From: Arenimonas fontis
Lineage (GTDB): Bacteria > Pseudomonadota > Gammaproteobacteria > Xanthomonadales > Xanthomonadaceae
Length of the DNA stretch: 41,087 nucleotides
Direction of reading: 5' to 3'
NCBI RefSeq assembly: GCF_008386465.1
Contig: NZ_VUOD01000014.1
Location: 1-41,087 of the forward strand
This document shows positions 1-8,707 of the stretch, one piece after another. The notes beneath the pieces are model-generated. The model was not told where the DNA came from and made no database searches. It worked only from the letters and a program-made list of their open reading frames with translations. Position 1 is the stretch's first letter. Every line of letters starts with the position of its first letter. The translations under genes were made by a program, and so were the position numbers.

Positions 1-72
1 ATCGAAGTCCGCGCCCGTCACCTGCCACGGCGGAGAGACCCCCAAGGCAGCCTCAAACAGCTTGTCAGTCAT
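1..72 (-). CDS. ISL3-family transposase, N-terminal fragment cut by window edge
   Basis: The minus strand opens with ATG at 72 and stays open to the window edge, giving about 24 residues. The stretch LFEAALGVSPPWQV followed by TGADFD matches the very conserved start of ISL3-family DDE transposases, which begin with a short helix and a PPW motif before the zinc-finger DNA-binding domain. The rest of the gene lies outside the window, so it cannot be told whether the element is intact. It is one of three different insertion-sequence families within 2 kb. The identification rests on a short stretch but the motif is distinctive. Confidence 0.6.
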   Translation of the reverse strand, partial: MTDKLFEAALGVSPPWQVTGADFD

Positions 73-102
73 ACCCGATCCCGTACCTGCTCAGGTCCAG
101 CT

Positions 103-128
103 TACCCACTCGAAATTGAAAAGAGGCT
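103..128 (-). repeat. Possible terminal inverted repeat of the ISL3 element
   Basis: About 30-55 bases upstream of the transposase start, the minus strand reads roughly GCCTCTTTTCAATTTCGAG. This resembles ISL3-family ends, which often begin GGCTCTT. The opposite end and the 8-bp target duplication are outside the window, so the boundary is a guess. Between this point and the outer-membrane-protein remnant (129-271) I see no gene. Confidence 0.3.
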
Positions 129-271
129 GTTTCGTTTGAGGCCGTTTCGGACCTCGTGTTCACTATGGTCAGACCAGGAGATCCTGAAGACGTGGAAGCC
201 CACGGGACTTGGTTCAAATAGCGGCGTGAGGGACCTGATCGGGCGTCGACGACGTCCGCGGTATCTTTCGC

Positions 272-298
272 TCAAAATTTGTAGTTGACTCCAGAGTT
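272..298 (-). pseudogene. Possible 3' remnant of a beta-barrel outer-membrane protein gene
   Basis: Immediately where IS3 orfB loses similarity, one minus-strand frame reads NSGVNYKF and then a stop (TGA at 274-272). A terminal GVxYxF ending in Phe is the typical last beta-strand signal of TonB-dependent receptors and other barrel proteins, recognised by the Bam machinery. The simplest reading is that an IS3 copy sat in or beside such a gene and a deletion removed everything between orfB and the last codons. Eight codons are too few to be certain, and chance is possible. Confidence 0.35.
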
Positions 299-866
299 AG
301 CACGTTGTCGGTACGCAGGACCTGCGGCAGGCCGTGGTCGCGCTTGAGCTGCTCGAAGATGCGGACCAGGCGCGTGGACGAGATCGAGGTGTCGACCTCG
401 ATGTGCAGCGCCTCGCGGTTGAAGTCGTCGACCACGTTGAAGGTCCGGAAGCGGCGGCCACACGCCAGCGCGTCGGCCATGAAATCCGCTGACCAGACGG
501 CATCGGGCAGCAGGGGAACGTAGAGCGGTACGCGTTCGCGCTTGGGCAGCCGCTGCTTGGCCTTGCGGCGCAGATTGAGCTTCATCGCCTTGTACACTCG
601 GTAGATTCGCTTGTGGTTCCAGTCCGGACGCGCACGGCGCAGGACCTTGCAACACTTCCAGAAGCCGCGGCTCGGGCGATTCTCGACCACCTCGGCCAGG
701 GCCGCGATGATCTCGGCATCCCGTACCGTCCAGTGCACCGGCGGCTGGTACCACGCTGCCCGCGACAACCCAACGCAATCACAGGACCGGCTCAGGGGCC
801 GCGTGTGCACCTCGACCAGGTACCGCACGGCCTCGCGCTTCTGCTCCGGCCCTACAGTTTTTTTGC
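298..866 (-). pseudogene. IS3 orfB (DDE transposase), C-terminally truncated
   Basis: The frame downstream of the orfA slippage site encodes an HTH_21-like segment (PSRGFWKCCKVLRR, then HKRIYRVYKAMKLNLRRK) and the start of the rve integrase core. The first catalytic Asp is visible in VWSADFMAD and the second in VLRTDN. After LRTDN the sequence departs from the family, and the expected GPEF and the DDE-motif Glu are absent. The fragment is about 190 residues against roughly 270-290 in complete orfB proteins. It is translated only by -1 frameshifting from orfA and must be catalytically dead. Confidence 0.8.
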
Positions 867-1118
867 GATCAGATCCTTCATCGCGGCGTTGTCGAGCGCC
901 AGCTCGGCGTACATCCGCTTGAGCCTGGCGTTCTCCGCTTCCAGGTCCTTGACACGCCGCAGCTCGGAGGCCTCCAGGCCGCCGTACTTCGACTTCCACT
1001 TGTAGTAGGTCGGAACGCTGATGCCGGCCTGCCGGCAGATGTCCTTGACCGGCACGCCGGCGTCGGCCTGCTTGAGGATCGAGACGATCTGGGTCTCGGT
1101 GAAACGGGACTTCTTCAT
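852..1118 (-). CDS. IS3-family transposase orfA (HTH protein)
   Basis: This 88-residue protein is a complete IS3 orfA. It has an HTH_8-type DNA-binding region near residues 5-50 (FTETQIVSILKQADAG, then DICRQAGISVPTYYKWKSKYGG) and a leucine-zipper-like helix at about 55-85 (LEAENARLKRMYAELAL). The zipper mediates multimerisation and binding of the element's ends. Near the stop codon the coding strand has a run of seven A residues (858-864, reading GCA AAA AAA CTG), a typical A-rich slippery site for -1 frameshifting into orfB. The GGAGG-like sequence upstream of ATG 1118 fits a ribosome binding site. The partner orfB is truncated. Confidence 0.85.
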   Translation of the reverse strand: MKKSRFTETQIVSILKQADAGVPVKDICRQAGISVPTYYKWKSKYGGLEASELRRVKDLEAENARLKRMYAELALDNAAMKDLIAKKL

Positions 1119-1186
1119 GGAACCTCCTGGCTGGGGAAAACATGCCAGAAAGTTCTACTTATGGGGTGTCTGCGGATCGGGGAAGC

Positions 1187-1408
1187 TTACGCCGAACTCG
1201 GCAGTGGCGGCAGTTCGTCGCGGACGGGTTCGCCTTGTCGCTGTGCTTGTTCGTAGTCCAGGATGTCGGCGAGGCGGTAGCGCACCACTTTCGATAGCTT
1301 GATGTACCGGGGTCCACGGTTCTCGCTGCGCCAGCGCTGCAAAGTCTTGATGCTGATGGCCCATCGTTGGGCCAGCTCGATTTCGGTGAAGGCGGGGTCG
1401 TTCGACAT
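1187..1408 (-). CDS. AlpA/excisionase-like helix-turn-helix protein
   Basis: The 73-residue product begins with FTEIELAQRWAISIKTLQRW and continues GPRYIKLSKVVRYRLADILDYE. This is the HTH_17/AlpA fold: a winged helix of the MerR superfamily ending with the xxVRYRxxDxxxxE signature. Such proteins act as excisionases or as regulators of integrase genes on prophages and integrative elements. The start at 1408 is preceded by a GGAG ribosome binding site. No integrase or attachment site is visible nearby; the truncated IS3 element lies immediately downstream. It is probably the remains of an integrated element, and its target cannot be read from the sequence. Confidence 0.75.
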   Translation of the reverse strand: MSNDPAFTEIELAQRWAISIKTLQRWRSENRGPRYIKLSKVVRYRLADILDYEQAQRQGEPVRDELPPLPSSA

Positions 1409-1657
1409 GGTCTGCTCCGCTCGGGCTGCGGCAGACCATTACGGCGCTGTTCGCGCAACCAGCCAAGGCGACATGGCCGGTGTGGCCGCGTGCGGGCGAG
1501 TTCAGGGCGATCGGGAAGGTCGAGGAAACCCGGGTGAATCAGCGGGGCGCCTACTCGCCTCGAATTGATTGCAATACCGCCGCGCGTCGTCGAGGGTCTC
1601 TCAATACCCGGACATGGTGGGCTTCCTTTTCGTTAGCCTTCCGCCACCACTTTTCAG
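1409..1657. other. Non-coding stretch upstream of the AlpA-like gene
   Basis: No frame on either strand gives a recognisable protein. On the minus strand a very short ATG TCC GGG TAT TGA reading frame lies near 1615 but has no support. The stretch presumably contains the AlpA-like gene's promoter, which I could not assign. Confidence 0.4.
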
Positions 1658-1690
1658 CGCCCAACCGGCTCCGGTTGGGCGTTTTCGTTT
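1658..1690 (+). terminator. Strong hairpin with T-rich tail
   Basis: CGCCCAACCGG (1658-1668) and CCGGTTGGGCG (1671-1681) form a perfect 11-bp inverted repeat around CT, followed on the plus strand by TTTTCGTTT. This is a good intrinsic terminator for plus-strand transcription. The A-rich left flank is weaker for the opposite direction. No intact plus-strand gene ends here, so it may be left over from a lost gene. Confidence 0.6.
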
Positions 1691-1829
1691 GTGGAATCCG
1701 CGACTCCGCCGCAGTGCGGGGTTCAGGCAGACCGCCTCGCGAGCCTCCCAACACATCTTTTCGGCCAGCCACGTCCACGGCCTGATCGTGATGCGCTGCA
1801 GCGCCGTCGAGCCGGTGCTCCGCCGCATT

Positions 1830-1990
1830 GCCAATCTCGCAGACTACCCGCAGAAAGCCGTGTTCCAGCGTCCTGCAGCATAGGTATTCGTCGAACTCCT
1901 CGCGCACGTGCTCAGGCAGCGCGCGGGTGCCGTGGGAATGCTCGATCTCGCCGACGATCTGCCGAACCAATGCAATGGCGGCCGCGGACA
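1830..1990 (-). pseudogene. IS91-like transposase, N-terminal remnant
   Basis: A minus-strand frame contains LPEHVREEFDEYLCC followed by RTLEHGFLRVVCE (about 1830-1915). This matches the N-terminal zinc-binding region of IS91/IS801-type HUH transposases, in which EF-x2-YL-x-CG-x-L-x-HGF-x-RV-x-C precedes the CGH and CKRRGFCPSC segments. Those later cysteine motifs and the HUH/Y2 catalytic core do not follow in any frame, so only a decayed fragment of roughly 50 residues remains. The frame runs on to 1551 without further similarity. Confidence is limited by the short match. Confidence 0.5.
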
Positions 1991-2093
1991 GGCCCGACGA
2001 TGGACGAGAACGGTTCGGGCAGCACAGACTCCGCCAGCCCCGCATCGCGGGGCCTTCGTCGTTCCGGCAATGGCGAAAAACAGGCGCCGGTGA

Positions 2094-2927
2094 TCAACCC
2101 TCTTCGCGGAAGAGTTCGACGGCCTCGGTCGGACCGTCCAGGCGGAACCGGGTGGAGTAGCTTACCCCCGAGGAGGAAAGCATCGTCGGGGATTCCCCCT
2201 CCAGCACCCAGGGCTGGGGCACGAAGGGGACGTCGATCACCGGCTTCCAGAAGCTCATGCCTCCAGAGCGGTCCTGTACCTGGAACGTGACGGGCACGAT
2301 GCAACGACCCTGGCAGCCGCTGACGGTCCAGTGCTTCGCCGCGCGCTCGGAAGCCTGGGCGAATTCGGAAAAGGCGGAGCGCACGGTGCCGGGCTTTATG
2401 CCCTTCGCGCGGGCGTAGAGCACGCCGCCGCGGGTGGCAGCGCGGTTCACCCGGCCAGATTCGTCGGTTTCGACGAGCACTTCCACCCGTCCCCCCAAGC
2501 CCCGCCTGAGCAGCGATTCGGGGTAGGGCGGCGGATACATCCCCCAACTCTGCCCGCCCTCCTCCGGCACCGAGGCCGACGGCGACGGCGGATCGATGAA
2601 CTGCACCTTGGTAATGCCGGCGGAAACCAGCGACGTTCCGCTGACGTCCATGTACAGGTCGAGTTGCATGTGGCCGAGCGCACGCACCCGTTGCCCGTCG
2701 ATCTCGATGGGCTGGAAGGTCCAGCCACGGATGGCGTTTTCGTAAAGGCCGCGAAGTGGTGGCTTCAGGGCCTCCGGCAGGCTGACCTCGCTGACCCGGC
2801 CATCGGGTTCGACGGTGAATATGCCGTACGCCTGGGCCTCGAAACGCTGGGTCACCGGGCGGGCATCGGCGGAAGAAACGGCAAGGGTGGCCAGCAGGCC
2901 GGCCAGTACAAGCAGGTGTCCTCTCAT
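2094..2927 (-). CDS. Secreted protein with TonB C-terminal-like domain
   Basis: The 277-residue protein starts at ATG 2927, where a signal peptide MRGHLLVLAGLLATLAVSSA is visible; an in-frame upstream extension has no such signal. Residues about 130-210 contain PPPYPESLLRRGLGGRVEV followed by LVETDESGRV, the classic TonB_C pattern (PxYPxxAxxxGxxGxV). An N-terminal stretch (GIFTVEPDGRVSEVSLPEAL, then AIRGWTFQPIEIDGQ) resembles a second, diverged TonB_C repeat. There is no long Pro-rich spacer and no ExbB/ExbD neighbour, so it is probably not the main TonB. It may be a periplasmic or anchored accessory protein. It lies 114 bp downstream of dabA on the same strand. Confidence 0.7.
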   Translation of the reverse strand: MRGHLLVLAGLLATLAVSSADARPVTQRFEAQAYGIFTVEPDGRVSEVSLPEALKPPLRGLYENAIRGWTFQPIEIDGQRVRALGHMQLDLYMDVSGTSLVSAGITKVQFIDPPSPSASVPEEGGQSWGMYPPPYPESLLRRGLGGRVEVLVETDESGRVNRAATRGGVLYARAKGIKPGTVRSAFSEFAQASERAAKHWTVSGCQGRCIVPVTFQVQDRSGGMSFWKPVIDVPFVPQPWVLEGESPTMLSSSGVSYSTRFRLDGPTEAVELFREEG

Positions 2928-3041
2928 CGGACTGTGCTCACTGCACGGAGGGAGCCCGGAACTTAGCGGACGGCCGGAAATGTGGCAAGCAAACCCCGGC
3001 ACCGCCAGCTCACGTCGGTCCTGCGCTGGAGTCCGGCCCGC

Positions 3042-5468
3042 CTAATCCCCGCGCATCCTCTCCCAGCCGGAGTTTCCGCCGTAGCGCCAGGCCATGCGTC
3101 CGTGGTCGTCCAGGGCGAACAGGTGCAGCCAGCGGTTGTCGAACAGCGCGCGCACTTCCGGATGGCGGTCCAGCACCGCCGTTATCGCCTCGCGCGGCGC
3201 TTCCAGCAGGACGGACATTCGCAGGGGTTCATGCACGAGCCGCTCGCCGTCGTGCACCGATTGCCAGGGAAGCCCCCCGCGCAGCAGCCCTCCGTTGCCT
3301 TCGACGACACCGATGCCCCCGATGACGTTGTGGAGCAGCTTGTTGCCGGCGCCAAAGACGTCCGGCGCAACGGCAGAACCGTAGTACTGCAGACTGATCC
3401 AGCTGGCGACGACCACGGGCGCCGTCAGGATCAGTTCCAGTACGGCGAAGTCCTCGTCCCTGCGCCACTGGTAGTCGTGAAGGAAGATGCGCCCCTGAAG
3501 GTCGCGTCCTTCGGTGCGATACCGTGGCGCGGCGATGAAGGCCTGACAGCCGGCGAGCGCCCATTCCGGTCGCACCTCGGCCCAGTCGCGGGCACGACGG
3601 GCGATGTCGCCCGCCCCGGAAGCGCGCGGCAGGCGCCGCGCACGCTCGGCGCGCGCCAGGGCTCCGGCGGCGAGCAGCCAGGATCTGGCCTGCCGCAGGT
3701 CCTGCACATGCGATCGGGCGGAATGGTCGTCGTCGAACAAGGTCACGGCATCGGTGGTGGTGTCGTGCAGCGCGCCGAGGAAGAGGGTGTCGTCCGGCAC
3801 GGCTATTCCCCTGCCGGCCAGGGCGGCGCGTACGTCAGTGTCGTTGAGCAGACCGGCAAGCAGGCGCGCGTTCACCTCACCCGAGTAGCCGCCACAGGCA
3901 CCGCATTGCAGCGCGCTGGCATGCGGGTTGTTGACGACGCCGGCTCCGTGCCCGGCCAGCAGAACCAGGCGAGCAAAACCGTCGGTCAGCGACATCGCCC
4001 TGAGCACCCGCTCCGCCATGTCCACCCGTGTCCCCAGGTCGGGAACCGGATGATCGAAACGCGGAGGCGGCTCGGCAGGAGCCCGGTTTCCCGCCAGCCG
4101 CAGCCCGTCACGCAGCAGCTTCCCCACGTAAACCGGCCCCATCGCCTCCACGAAGGCGAAGGAAGAAATGGCGGCCAGCTTGAACCGCCCCCACGCGCGC
4201 CTGGCGCGGGCCGCGATTCGCGCCGCCAGATCCGCGGCCTCCACGTCCGGCGTCGGTTTCCCCGAGCAGGTGGTCAAACCCGGCTTGAGCAACACCGGCA
4301 GGCGTGACTCGACCACATCCGAGGCGAACCGGCGGTGGGCGATGCCCAAGCCGAAGAATCCGGCGAACCCCAGGGTCTGGATGCCGGCGTCCAGCCCTTC
4401 CAGGGCGCGGCGAAAGACTTCCGAACGCACGTCGATGCAGAACGCGACCTGCAGGGCCGGGCGCCTACCCGACGGGGCCGCCGGGGCCGACGGGGAGCCG
4501 GCCAGGACCTCCTGCAGCCGCCGTTGCGCCGAGCGCTCGGCTGCCTCTTGCAGCGTCGCGTCGATCTCGTCATCCGCACTCGGCGCCAGCGGCCGCGCGT
4601 ACGCCGCCACCGCGGCCCGCCACCGGGGCAGGATGGCCGGCTGGTACCTTTCCAGCAAGGCCGTCTCCCAGGTCAGGCGGATGGCCAACAGGTCGGTCAC
4701 GGTCGCGTCCGTCCCGCCGGCCAGCTCCGCCTGCCAGAGACGATGGCGTGCAAGCTGCGCCCATCCGCCCAGGCTCATCAACAGACGGTGGAAATAGCCC
4801 ACCAGCGCCGCTTCGCCCAGGCCCAGCCGCTCCACCGCCGCCAGCGTGCCCGCCTCCGGACTTTCCGGCCAGGCTTCCACGCTAGAGGCGAAACCCTTGA
4901 GACCGGCGATCTCCGGCGTCAGGTCGTGCATGGCAACCGATCGCCACGTCGCGTAGGCGCCGCGTGCCCGCGGCATCGCCCAAAGCGCCTGCCCCTGGTC
5001 GAAATAGCTCGCGGCGAAATGTCCCACGCGCTCGTCGATCAGCCCAGGCCAATCCACGCCCGAGATGTCGGCGGCCAGCTCGGCGACGGTGGGCAAGGCC
5101 ACGGGGGCGGGTCTTTCGCCCGCCGCTGCCTGCCTGAGGGATTCCACGGTCAGCGGCGACGTGCTGCGCGGCGTCGCCGCAATGGCGGCCGCGAGGTCCG
5201 CCTCGGTGATCTGTCCGCTGCGGATCCGCTCGGCGTACCACGCCCTCGGCATCGTCAGGGCAATGCCCGCCACACGCGCCAACCTAGCCGCCGCCGACGG
5301 CAGCGCTTCCCCGGCCTGGCCCAGAAAAGGATTGACCGCGACGCTCGAGGCCAGCGGCCACAGCGGCGGTATGGATCGCACGGCCTGCTCGACCGCCCGG
5401 GCGACGGTCTGCGCATCCGCCATCGGCGCCGGCGTCGCAATCATGGTCATGGGAACATCCTGGCTCAT
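3042..5468 (-). CDS. dabA: Inorganic carbon accumulation subunit DabA (DUF2309)
   Basis: This 808-residue protein is the cytoplasmic, beta-carbonic-anhydrase-like subunit of the DAB system, which couples a cation gradient to one-way CO2 hydration and so accumulates bicarbonate. The zinc and catalytic residues are all present: Cys344 and Asp346 in FCIDVRSE, His507 in [11 protein letters not shown], and Cys522 in [12 protein letters not shown]. The His-Cys spacing of 15 equals that of the Halothiobacillus protein. The ATG overlaps the dabB stop as ATGA, so the two are translationally coupled. The same frame stays open upstream across dabB, but that extension is not real. The gene ends at TAG 3044-3042. 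Confidence 0.93.
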   Translation of the reverse strand: MSQDVPMTMIATPAPMADAQTVARAVEQAVRSIPPLWPLASSVAVNPFLGQAGEALPSAAARLARVAGIALTMPRAWYAERIRSGQITEADLAAAIAATPRSTSPLTVESLRQAAAGERPAPVALPTVAELAADISGVDWPGLIDERVGHFAASYFDQGQALWAMPRARGAYATWRSVAMHDLTPEIAGLKGFASSVEAWPESPEAGTLAAVERLGLGEAALVGYFHRLLMSLGGWAQLARHRLWQAELAGGTDATVTDLLAIRLTWETALLERYQPAILPRWRAAVAAYARPLAPSADDEIDATLQEAAERSAQRRLQEVLAGSPSAPAAPSGRRPALQVAFCIDVRSEVFRRALEGLDAGIQTLGFAGFFGLGIAHRRFASDVVESRLPVLLKPGLTTCSGKPTPDVEAADLAARIAARARRAWGRFKLAAISSFAFVEAMGPVYVGKLLRDGLRLAGNRAPAEPPPRFDHPVPDLGTRVDMAERVLRAMSLTDGFARLVLLAGHGAGVVNNPHASALQCGACGGYSGEVNARLLAGLLNDTDVRAALAGRGIAVPDDTLFLGALHDTTTDAVTLFDDDHSARSHVQDLRQARSWLLAAGALARAERARRLPRASGAGDIARRARDWAEVRPEWALAGCQAFIAAPRYRTEGRDLQGRIFLHDYQWRRDEDFAVLELILTAPVVVASWISLQYYGSAVAPDVFGAGNKLLHNVIGGIGVVEGNGGLLRGGLPWQSVHDGERLVHEPLRMSVLLEAPREAITAVLDRHPEVRALFDNRWLHLFALDDHGRMAWRYGGNSGWERMRGD

Positions 5469-7048
5469 TGCCGCGTCCGCCGAACCCGCCAGCCGCCGAG
5501 CAATCGATCGACTGCGGCGTTGACGTACAAGCCGTTCGAAAGGTGGACGCGCAGGCCGGCCGCGGCCGGGTGCGCGGTCCAAAGCGGGAATAGCGCCTGT
5601 GCGATCGCCACCAGCCCGAAGCTCAGCACTGCAAGCGCCATCAGCGCCCATTCGAGCCGGCCAGGCGCGGGCGTTGCCGGCAAGGTGCCCGCGGTCGCCC
5701 ATTCGGCGATGGACTGCAGGGAAAAGTAGCCGATCGCGGCCGCTGTCGAGTACAGCGCGGTCCTGCGCGTGAGCAGACGTGGCGCGGCGTCGGCGAAGCC
5801 CTGCGCCAGCAGGTATGCGACTCCGAAGATGAGGATGGCGCCGAGGGCGAATGCCTGGGGCGATTTTTGCCCGAGGCCGAACGTGAGTCCGAAGCCCGTG
5901 CCGATCGCTGCGTAAAGCGCCAGCGCGACGAGGAACGCCCGCGCCACCGCCGCCCCGTCCGGAACCGCGATCGGCCCGGGGCGCCTGATCGCCGCCACCT
6001 GTTCCACCGCGCCACCCGACGCCAGGAACGCATGTGCCTTGTACAGGGAGTGCGCCAGGATGTGCAGCAAGGCCAGCGGAAACAGCGCCAGCCCGCACTG
6101 CAGGAGCATGAAGCCCATCTGCGCGACCGTCGACCACGCCAGCGATGTCTTCACCGCCGGCTGGGTCAGCATGACCAGCGCTCCGAACAGTGCGGTGAAG
6201 CCGCCCAGCATCGCCAGGACCGCCAACACGCCAGGCGCGGCCACCATCAGGTCGGCAAAGCGGATGAGCAGGAAGCCGCCGGCGTTGATCACCCCGGCGT
6301 GCAGCAGGGCCGAAACCGGCGTCGGCGCCTCCATCACCTCCGTCAGCCAGCCGTGGGTGGGAAACTGGGCGGACTTGAGCAGTGCCGCCACGGCCAGCAG
6401 GGCGGCGGCGGCAAACGCGAGCCGGCCCATTTCGCCCGCGCGCACCTCGGCATTGATCGTGGCGATGTCCGTGGTGCCGTAGCCGATGCCCAGCAACAGC
6501 ATCGCCAGGACCAGCGCGGCCGAGCCGAGGCCGGAAAACAGGGCCTTCTTTCGTGCCGCCCTCCGCGCCGCCGCCCGCTCCGGATAGAACAGCAACAACC
6601 GATGCAGGCACAGGCTGGTCGCAATCCACGCGCCGGCGAGCTGCACGAGGTTGCCGGCCTGGACCAGCATCAGGACCGCGCCGATCGCCGTGCAAAGCCA
6701 GCCCGCGAAAGCACCCTGGCGGGATTCGCCGTCGAGATAGCCACGCGCGTAGCGGACCACGATCCAGCCGACGAAGGAAACCAGCAGAAGCATGGCAGCG
6801 CTTACCACGTCGAGCCGGGACGATATCCCGATCCCGGCCAGCGCCAGCAGGGGGCTGGTGCCGGGACCGCGGTGGAGCAGCAGGCCAAGGGCGGCCAGCG
6901 CGACGATGAGGGCGGCAAGCGCCGCGCCCTCTGCCAGGACGGGCACCAGGCGCGGGCGCCGTCCCGGCCGCAGGAAGGCCAGGGCAGCGGCCAGCAGCAG
7001 CGGCACCGGTGCCAGCAGCGGGAACAGGTAAGGGATGGAATCGGTCAC
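5465..7048 (-). CDS. dabB: Inorganic carbon accumulation membrane subunit DabB
   Basis: The 527-residue product is a polytopic membrane protein of the proton-conducting NuoL/MrpA family (PF00361). Hydrophobic helices run through most of its length. It keeps the family's functional core: a Lys in [14 protein letters not shown] and the [20 protein letters not shown] segment with its conserved His. In DAB systems DabB supplies the cation-driven coupling for DabA, and the adjacent dabA makes that assignment much stronger than NuoL or MrpA; no other complex I or Mrp gene is present. dabB is first in the operon and divergent from a LysR gene 101 bp away. Confidence 0.92.
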   Translation of the reverse strand: MTDSIPYLFPLLAPVPLLLAAALAFLRPGRRPRLVPVLAEGAALAALIVALAALGLLLHRGPGTSPLLALAGIGISSRLDVVSAAMLLLVSFVGWIVVRYARGYLDGESRQGAFAGWLCTAIGAVLMLVQAGNLVQLAGAWIATSLCLHRLLLFYPERAAARRAARKKALFSGLGSAALVLAMLLLGIGYGTTDIATINAEVRAGEMGRLAFAAAALLAVAALLKSAQFPTHGWLTEVMEAPTPVSALLHAGVINAGGFLLIRFADLMVAAPGVLAVLAMLGGFTALFGALVMLTQPAVKTSLAWSTVAQMGFMLLQCGLALFPLALLHILAHSLYKAHAFLASGGAVEQVAAIRRPGPIAVPDGAAVARAFLVALALYAAIGTGFGLTFGLGQKSPQAFALGAILIFGVAYLLAQGFADAAPRLLTRRTALYSTAAAIGYFSLQSIAEWATAGTLPATPAPGRLEWALMALAVLSFGLVAIAQALFPLWTAHPAAAGLRVHLSNGLYVNAAVDRLLGGWRVRRTRQ

Positions 7049-7125
7049 CGGGGATGGGGCTGTATGGAAGCCGCGCGCAGGATAGCCTCGGCCCGGACCG
7101 CTGAAAAATTCATTGTTTTTGCCAT

Positions 7126-7148
7126 ATCGTTTGGTTATATAGAACGAT
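7126..7148. promoter_or_regulatory. LysR-type operator dyad between dabB and lysR
   Basis: ATCGTT (7126-7131) and AACGAT (7143-7148) form a perfect 6-bp inverted repeat separated by 11 bases, which is exactly the T-N11-A LysR box. The dyad is in an AT-rich island in otherwise GC-rich DNA and ends one base before the lysR start codon. It would suit autoregulation of lysR and control of the divergent dabBA operon. No second half-site pair was identified. Confidence 0.6.
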
Positions 7149-7149
7149 C

Positions 7150-8058
7150 ATGGCAGCCATCAACTACAACCATCTGCGCTACTTCTGGGCGGTCGCCCAT
7201 GACGGCAACCTGACCCGCACGGCCAAGCGGCTCAACCTCACGCAATCGGCACTGTCTGTCCAGATCCGCAAGCTCGAGGGGCGATTGGGCCATGCGCTGT
7301 TCGAGCGTCGCGGCCGCCACCTGCACCTGACCGAGGCTGGCCGGATCGTGCTCGACCATGCCGACGCGATCTTCGCGACCGGGGACGAGCTCCTGGCTAC
7401 CCTGAGCCATGCGGGCTCGACGCGAAAGGCGCTGCGTGTGGGGGCGCTGGCGACGCTCTCCCGCAACTTCCTCATCACCTTCCTGCGCCCCGTCCTCGGC
7501 CGCACCGACATCGAGCTCATCCTGCGGTCGGGCAGCACTGCCGAGCTTCTGCAGTCACTCGAGGCGCTCAGCCTCGACGTCGTGCTGGTAAACCGCCCTC
7601 CCCCGCACGATGCCCTGACGCCCTTCGTCGCCCACCGCCTGGCCGAGCAGCCGGTCAGCCTGGTCGGCACCCCGACGCGCCTGGGCGGAAAGGGCGGCGG
7701 GCTTGCCGAGCGGCTGCGCACCCATCCGATCATCGTGCCGACGGCCGACAGCGGCGTGAGGACCGGATTCGATGCCCTGGCCGACCGCCTGGGAGTGCGC
7801 CCGCAGATCGCCGCCGAGGTCGAGGACATGGCAATGATGCGCCTGTTGGCCCGCAACGACGTCGGACTTGCGGTACTGCCGCCGATCGTCGTCCGGGACG
7901 AAATCGCCGCCGGCTTGCTGGTGGAAACCGATCAGCTGCCGAACATCGCGGAGACCTTCTACGCCGTCACGGTCGAGCGGCGTTTCCCGAACCCGCTGCT
8001 GCGGCCGCTTCTGCACGCCGACCTCGACGACGGTAGCGGAAGCGACGGCGGCGCGTAG
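7150..8058 (+). CDS. LysR-family transcriptional regulator, probably of dabBA
   Basis: This 302-residue protein has a standard LysR winged helix at residues about 5-65 (YFWAVAHDGNLTRTAKRLNL, then TQSALSVQIRKLEGRLGHAL). An effector-binding domain of the periplasmic-binding-protein type follows from about residue 90. The start at 7150 gives the usual MxxINYNHLRYFW opening also seen in NhaR-like members. It is transcribed away from dabB with a T-N11-A dyad in between, which suggests it regulates the carbon-uptake operon, as LysR/CbbR-like proteins do for other CO2 genes. Its effector is unknown. Confidence 0.88.
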   Translation: MAAINYNHLRYFWAVAHDGNLTRTAKRLNLTQSALSVQIRKLEGRLGHALFERRGRHLHLTEAGRIVLDHADAIFATGDELLATLSHAGSTRKALRVGALATLSRNFLITFLRPVLGRTDIELILRSGSTAELLQSLEALSLDVVLVNRPPPHDALTPFVAHRLAEQPVSLVGTPTRLGGKGGGLAERLRTHPIIVPTADSGVRTGFDALADRLGVRPQIAAEVEDMAMMRLLARNDVGLAVLPPIVVRDEIAAGLLVETDQLPNIAETFYAVTVERRFPNPLLRPLLHADLDDGSGSDGGA

Positions 8059-8226
8059 GGCCGGCCCCGGGCGACCGGCCTTCCTTCCCGCGTCCACGGC
8101 AAGGGCGACGGGCCTTCGGTACGCCGACGCCGCCGCGACATCGGGGAGTCGCCGGCGGGTCCTGTCGCCTCCAGGGTCGGCCTGCTATGCTCGGCCGGCT
8201 CCATTCGCCGCCGTATCCAAGCCGCC

Positions 8227-8691
8227 ATGTGCCGATTCCGACTGCTCCTTCCGCTGCTTTCCGCCCTGCTTCTGGTCGCCTGCGCCGGCGGCCCGCCAAA
8301 GCGGATCTTTCCGCCCCAGGTCAGCCTGCACGAGCTGAAGGTCGAGGCCGACGGGCAATGGACGGCACAACTGCGGATCCGGAACTTCAGCACCGTGCCG
8401 ATGCACTTCAACCGCCTGAGCGCCACGCTGAGCATCGGCGCCGAGGTGGCCGGCCGAATCGAGGTGGACCCCGGTCTGGGCGTCGGCCCGGGTTCCTCCG
8501 AACTGGTCAGCCACCGCTTCAGCCCTTCGCCCGCCGCCCGCGCGGTGCTGGACCAGGCCCTGGCCCAGCGGCGCGGGCTGCGCTACCGGCTGGAAGGCCG
8601 GATCACCAGCAAGGATCCGGGCACCGACGACCCCTTCGACTACCAGAGCGCGCTGGACCCGGTGCCCGGGCTGAGCGGCGTGCTGCGCTGA
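8227..8691 (+). CDS. Lipoprotein with LEA14/WHy-like domain
   Basis: The 154-residue product has a short hydrophobic signal and the lipobox LVAC at residues 16-19, so it should be lipidated at Cys19 and exported. The mature part has features of the LEA-2/WHy beta-sandwich: VSLHELKVEADGQWTAQL, then RIRNFSTVPMHFNRLSATL, in which a conserved Asn-Phe motif is followed by a turn and a strand. Such lipoproteins are common in Xanthomonadales, but their role is not established. It lies 16 bp upstream of an acyl-CoA dehydrogenase gene and may be cotranscribed with it. Confidence 0.7.
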   Translation: MCRFRLLLPLLSALLLVACAGGPPKRIFPPQVSLHELKVEADGQWTAQLRIRNFSTVPMHFNRLSATLSIGAEVAGRIEVDPGLGVGPGSSELVSHRFSPSPAARAVLDQALAQRRGLRYRLEGRITSKDPGTDDPFDYQSALDPVPGLSGVLR

Positions 8692-8707
8692 CCCAGGGAA
8701 TACCGGC

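Larger units (their letters stand above)
298..1168 (-). mobile_element. IS3-family insertion sequence, truncated at its orfB end
   Basis: The element carries the standard IS3 arrangement: a short orfA and an orfB in the -1 frame, both on the minus strand. The upstream end lies near 1160-1170, just beyond the orfA leader; the exact inverted repeat could not be fixed because the partner end is missing. Similarity stops at about 298, inside the catalytic domain, so the element has lost its right end and the third catalytic residue and cannot move itself. It abuts the 3' end of an AlpA-like gene. Confidence 0.75.

Noticed and set aside
3042-6695. Apparent 1217-residue DabA with a long N-terminal extension
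   Set aside because: The extension overlaps dabB in another frame and has no DabA homology; DabA starts at 5468, coupled to the dabB stop.
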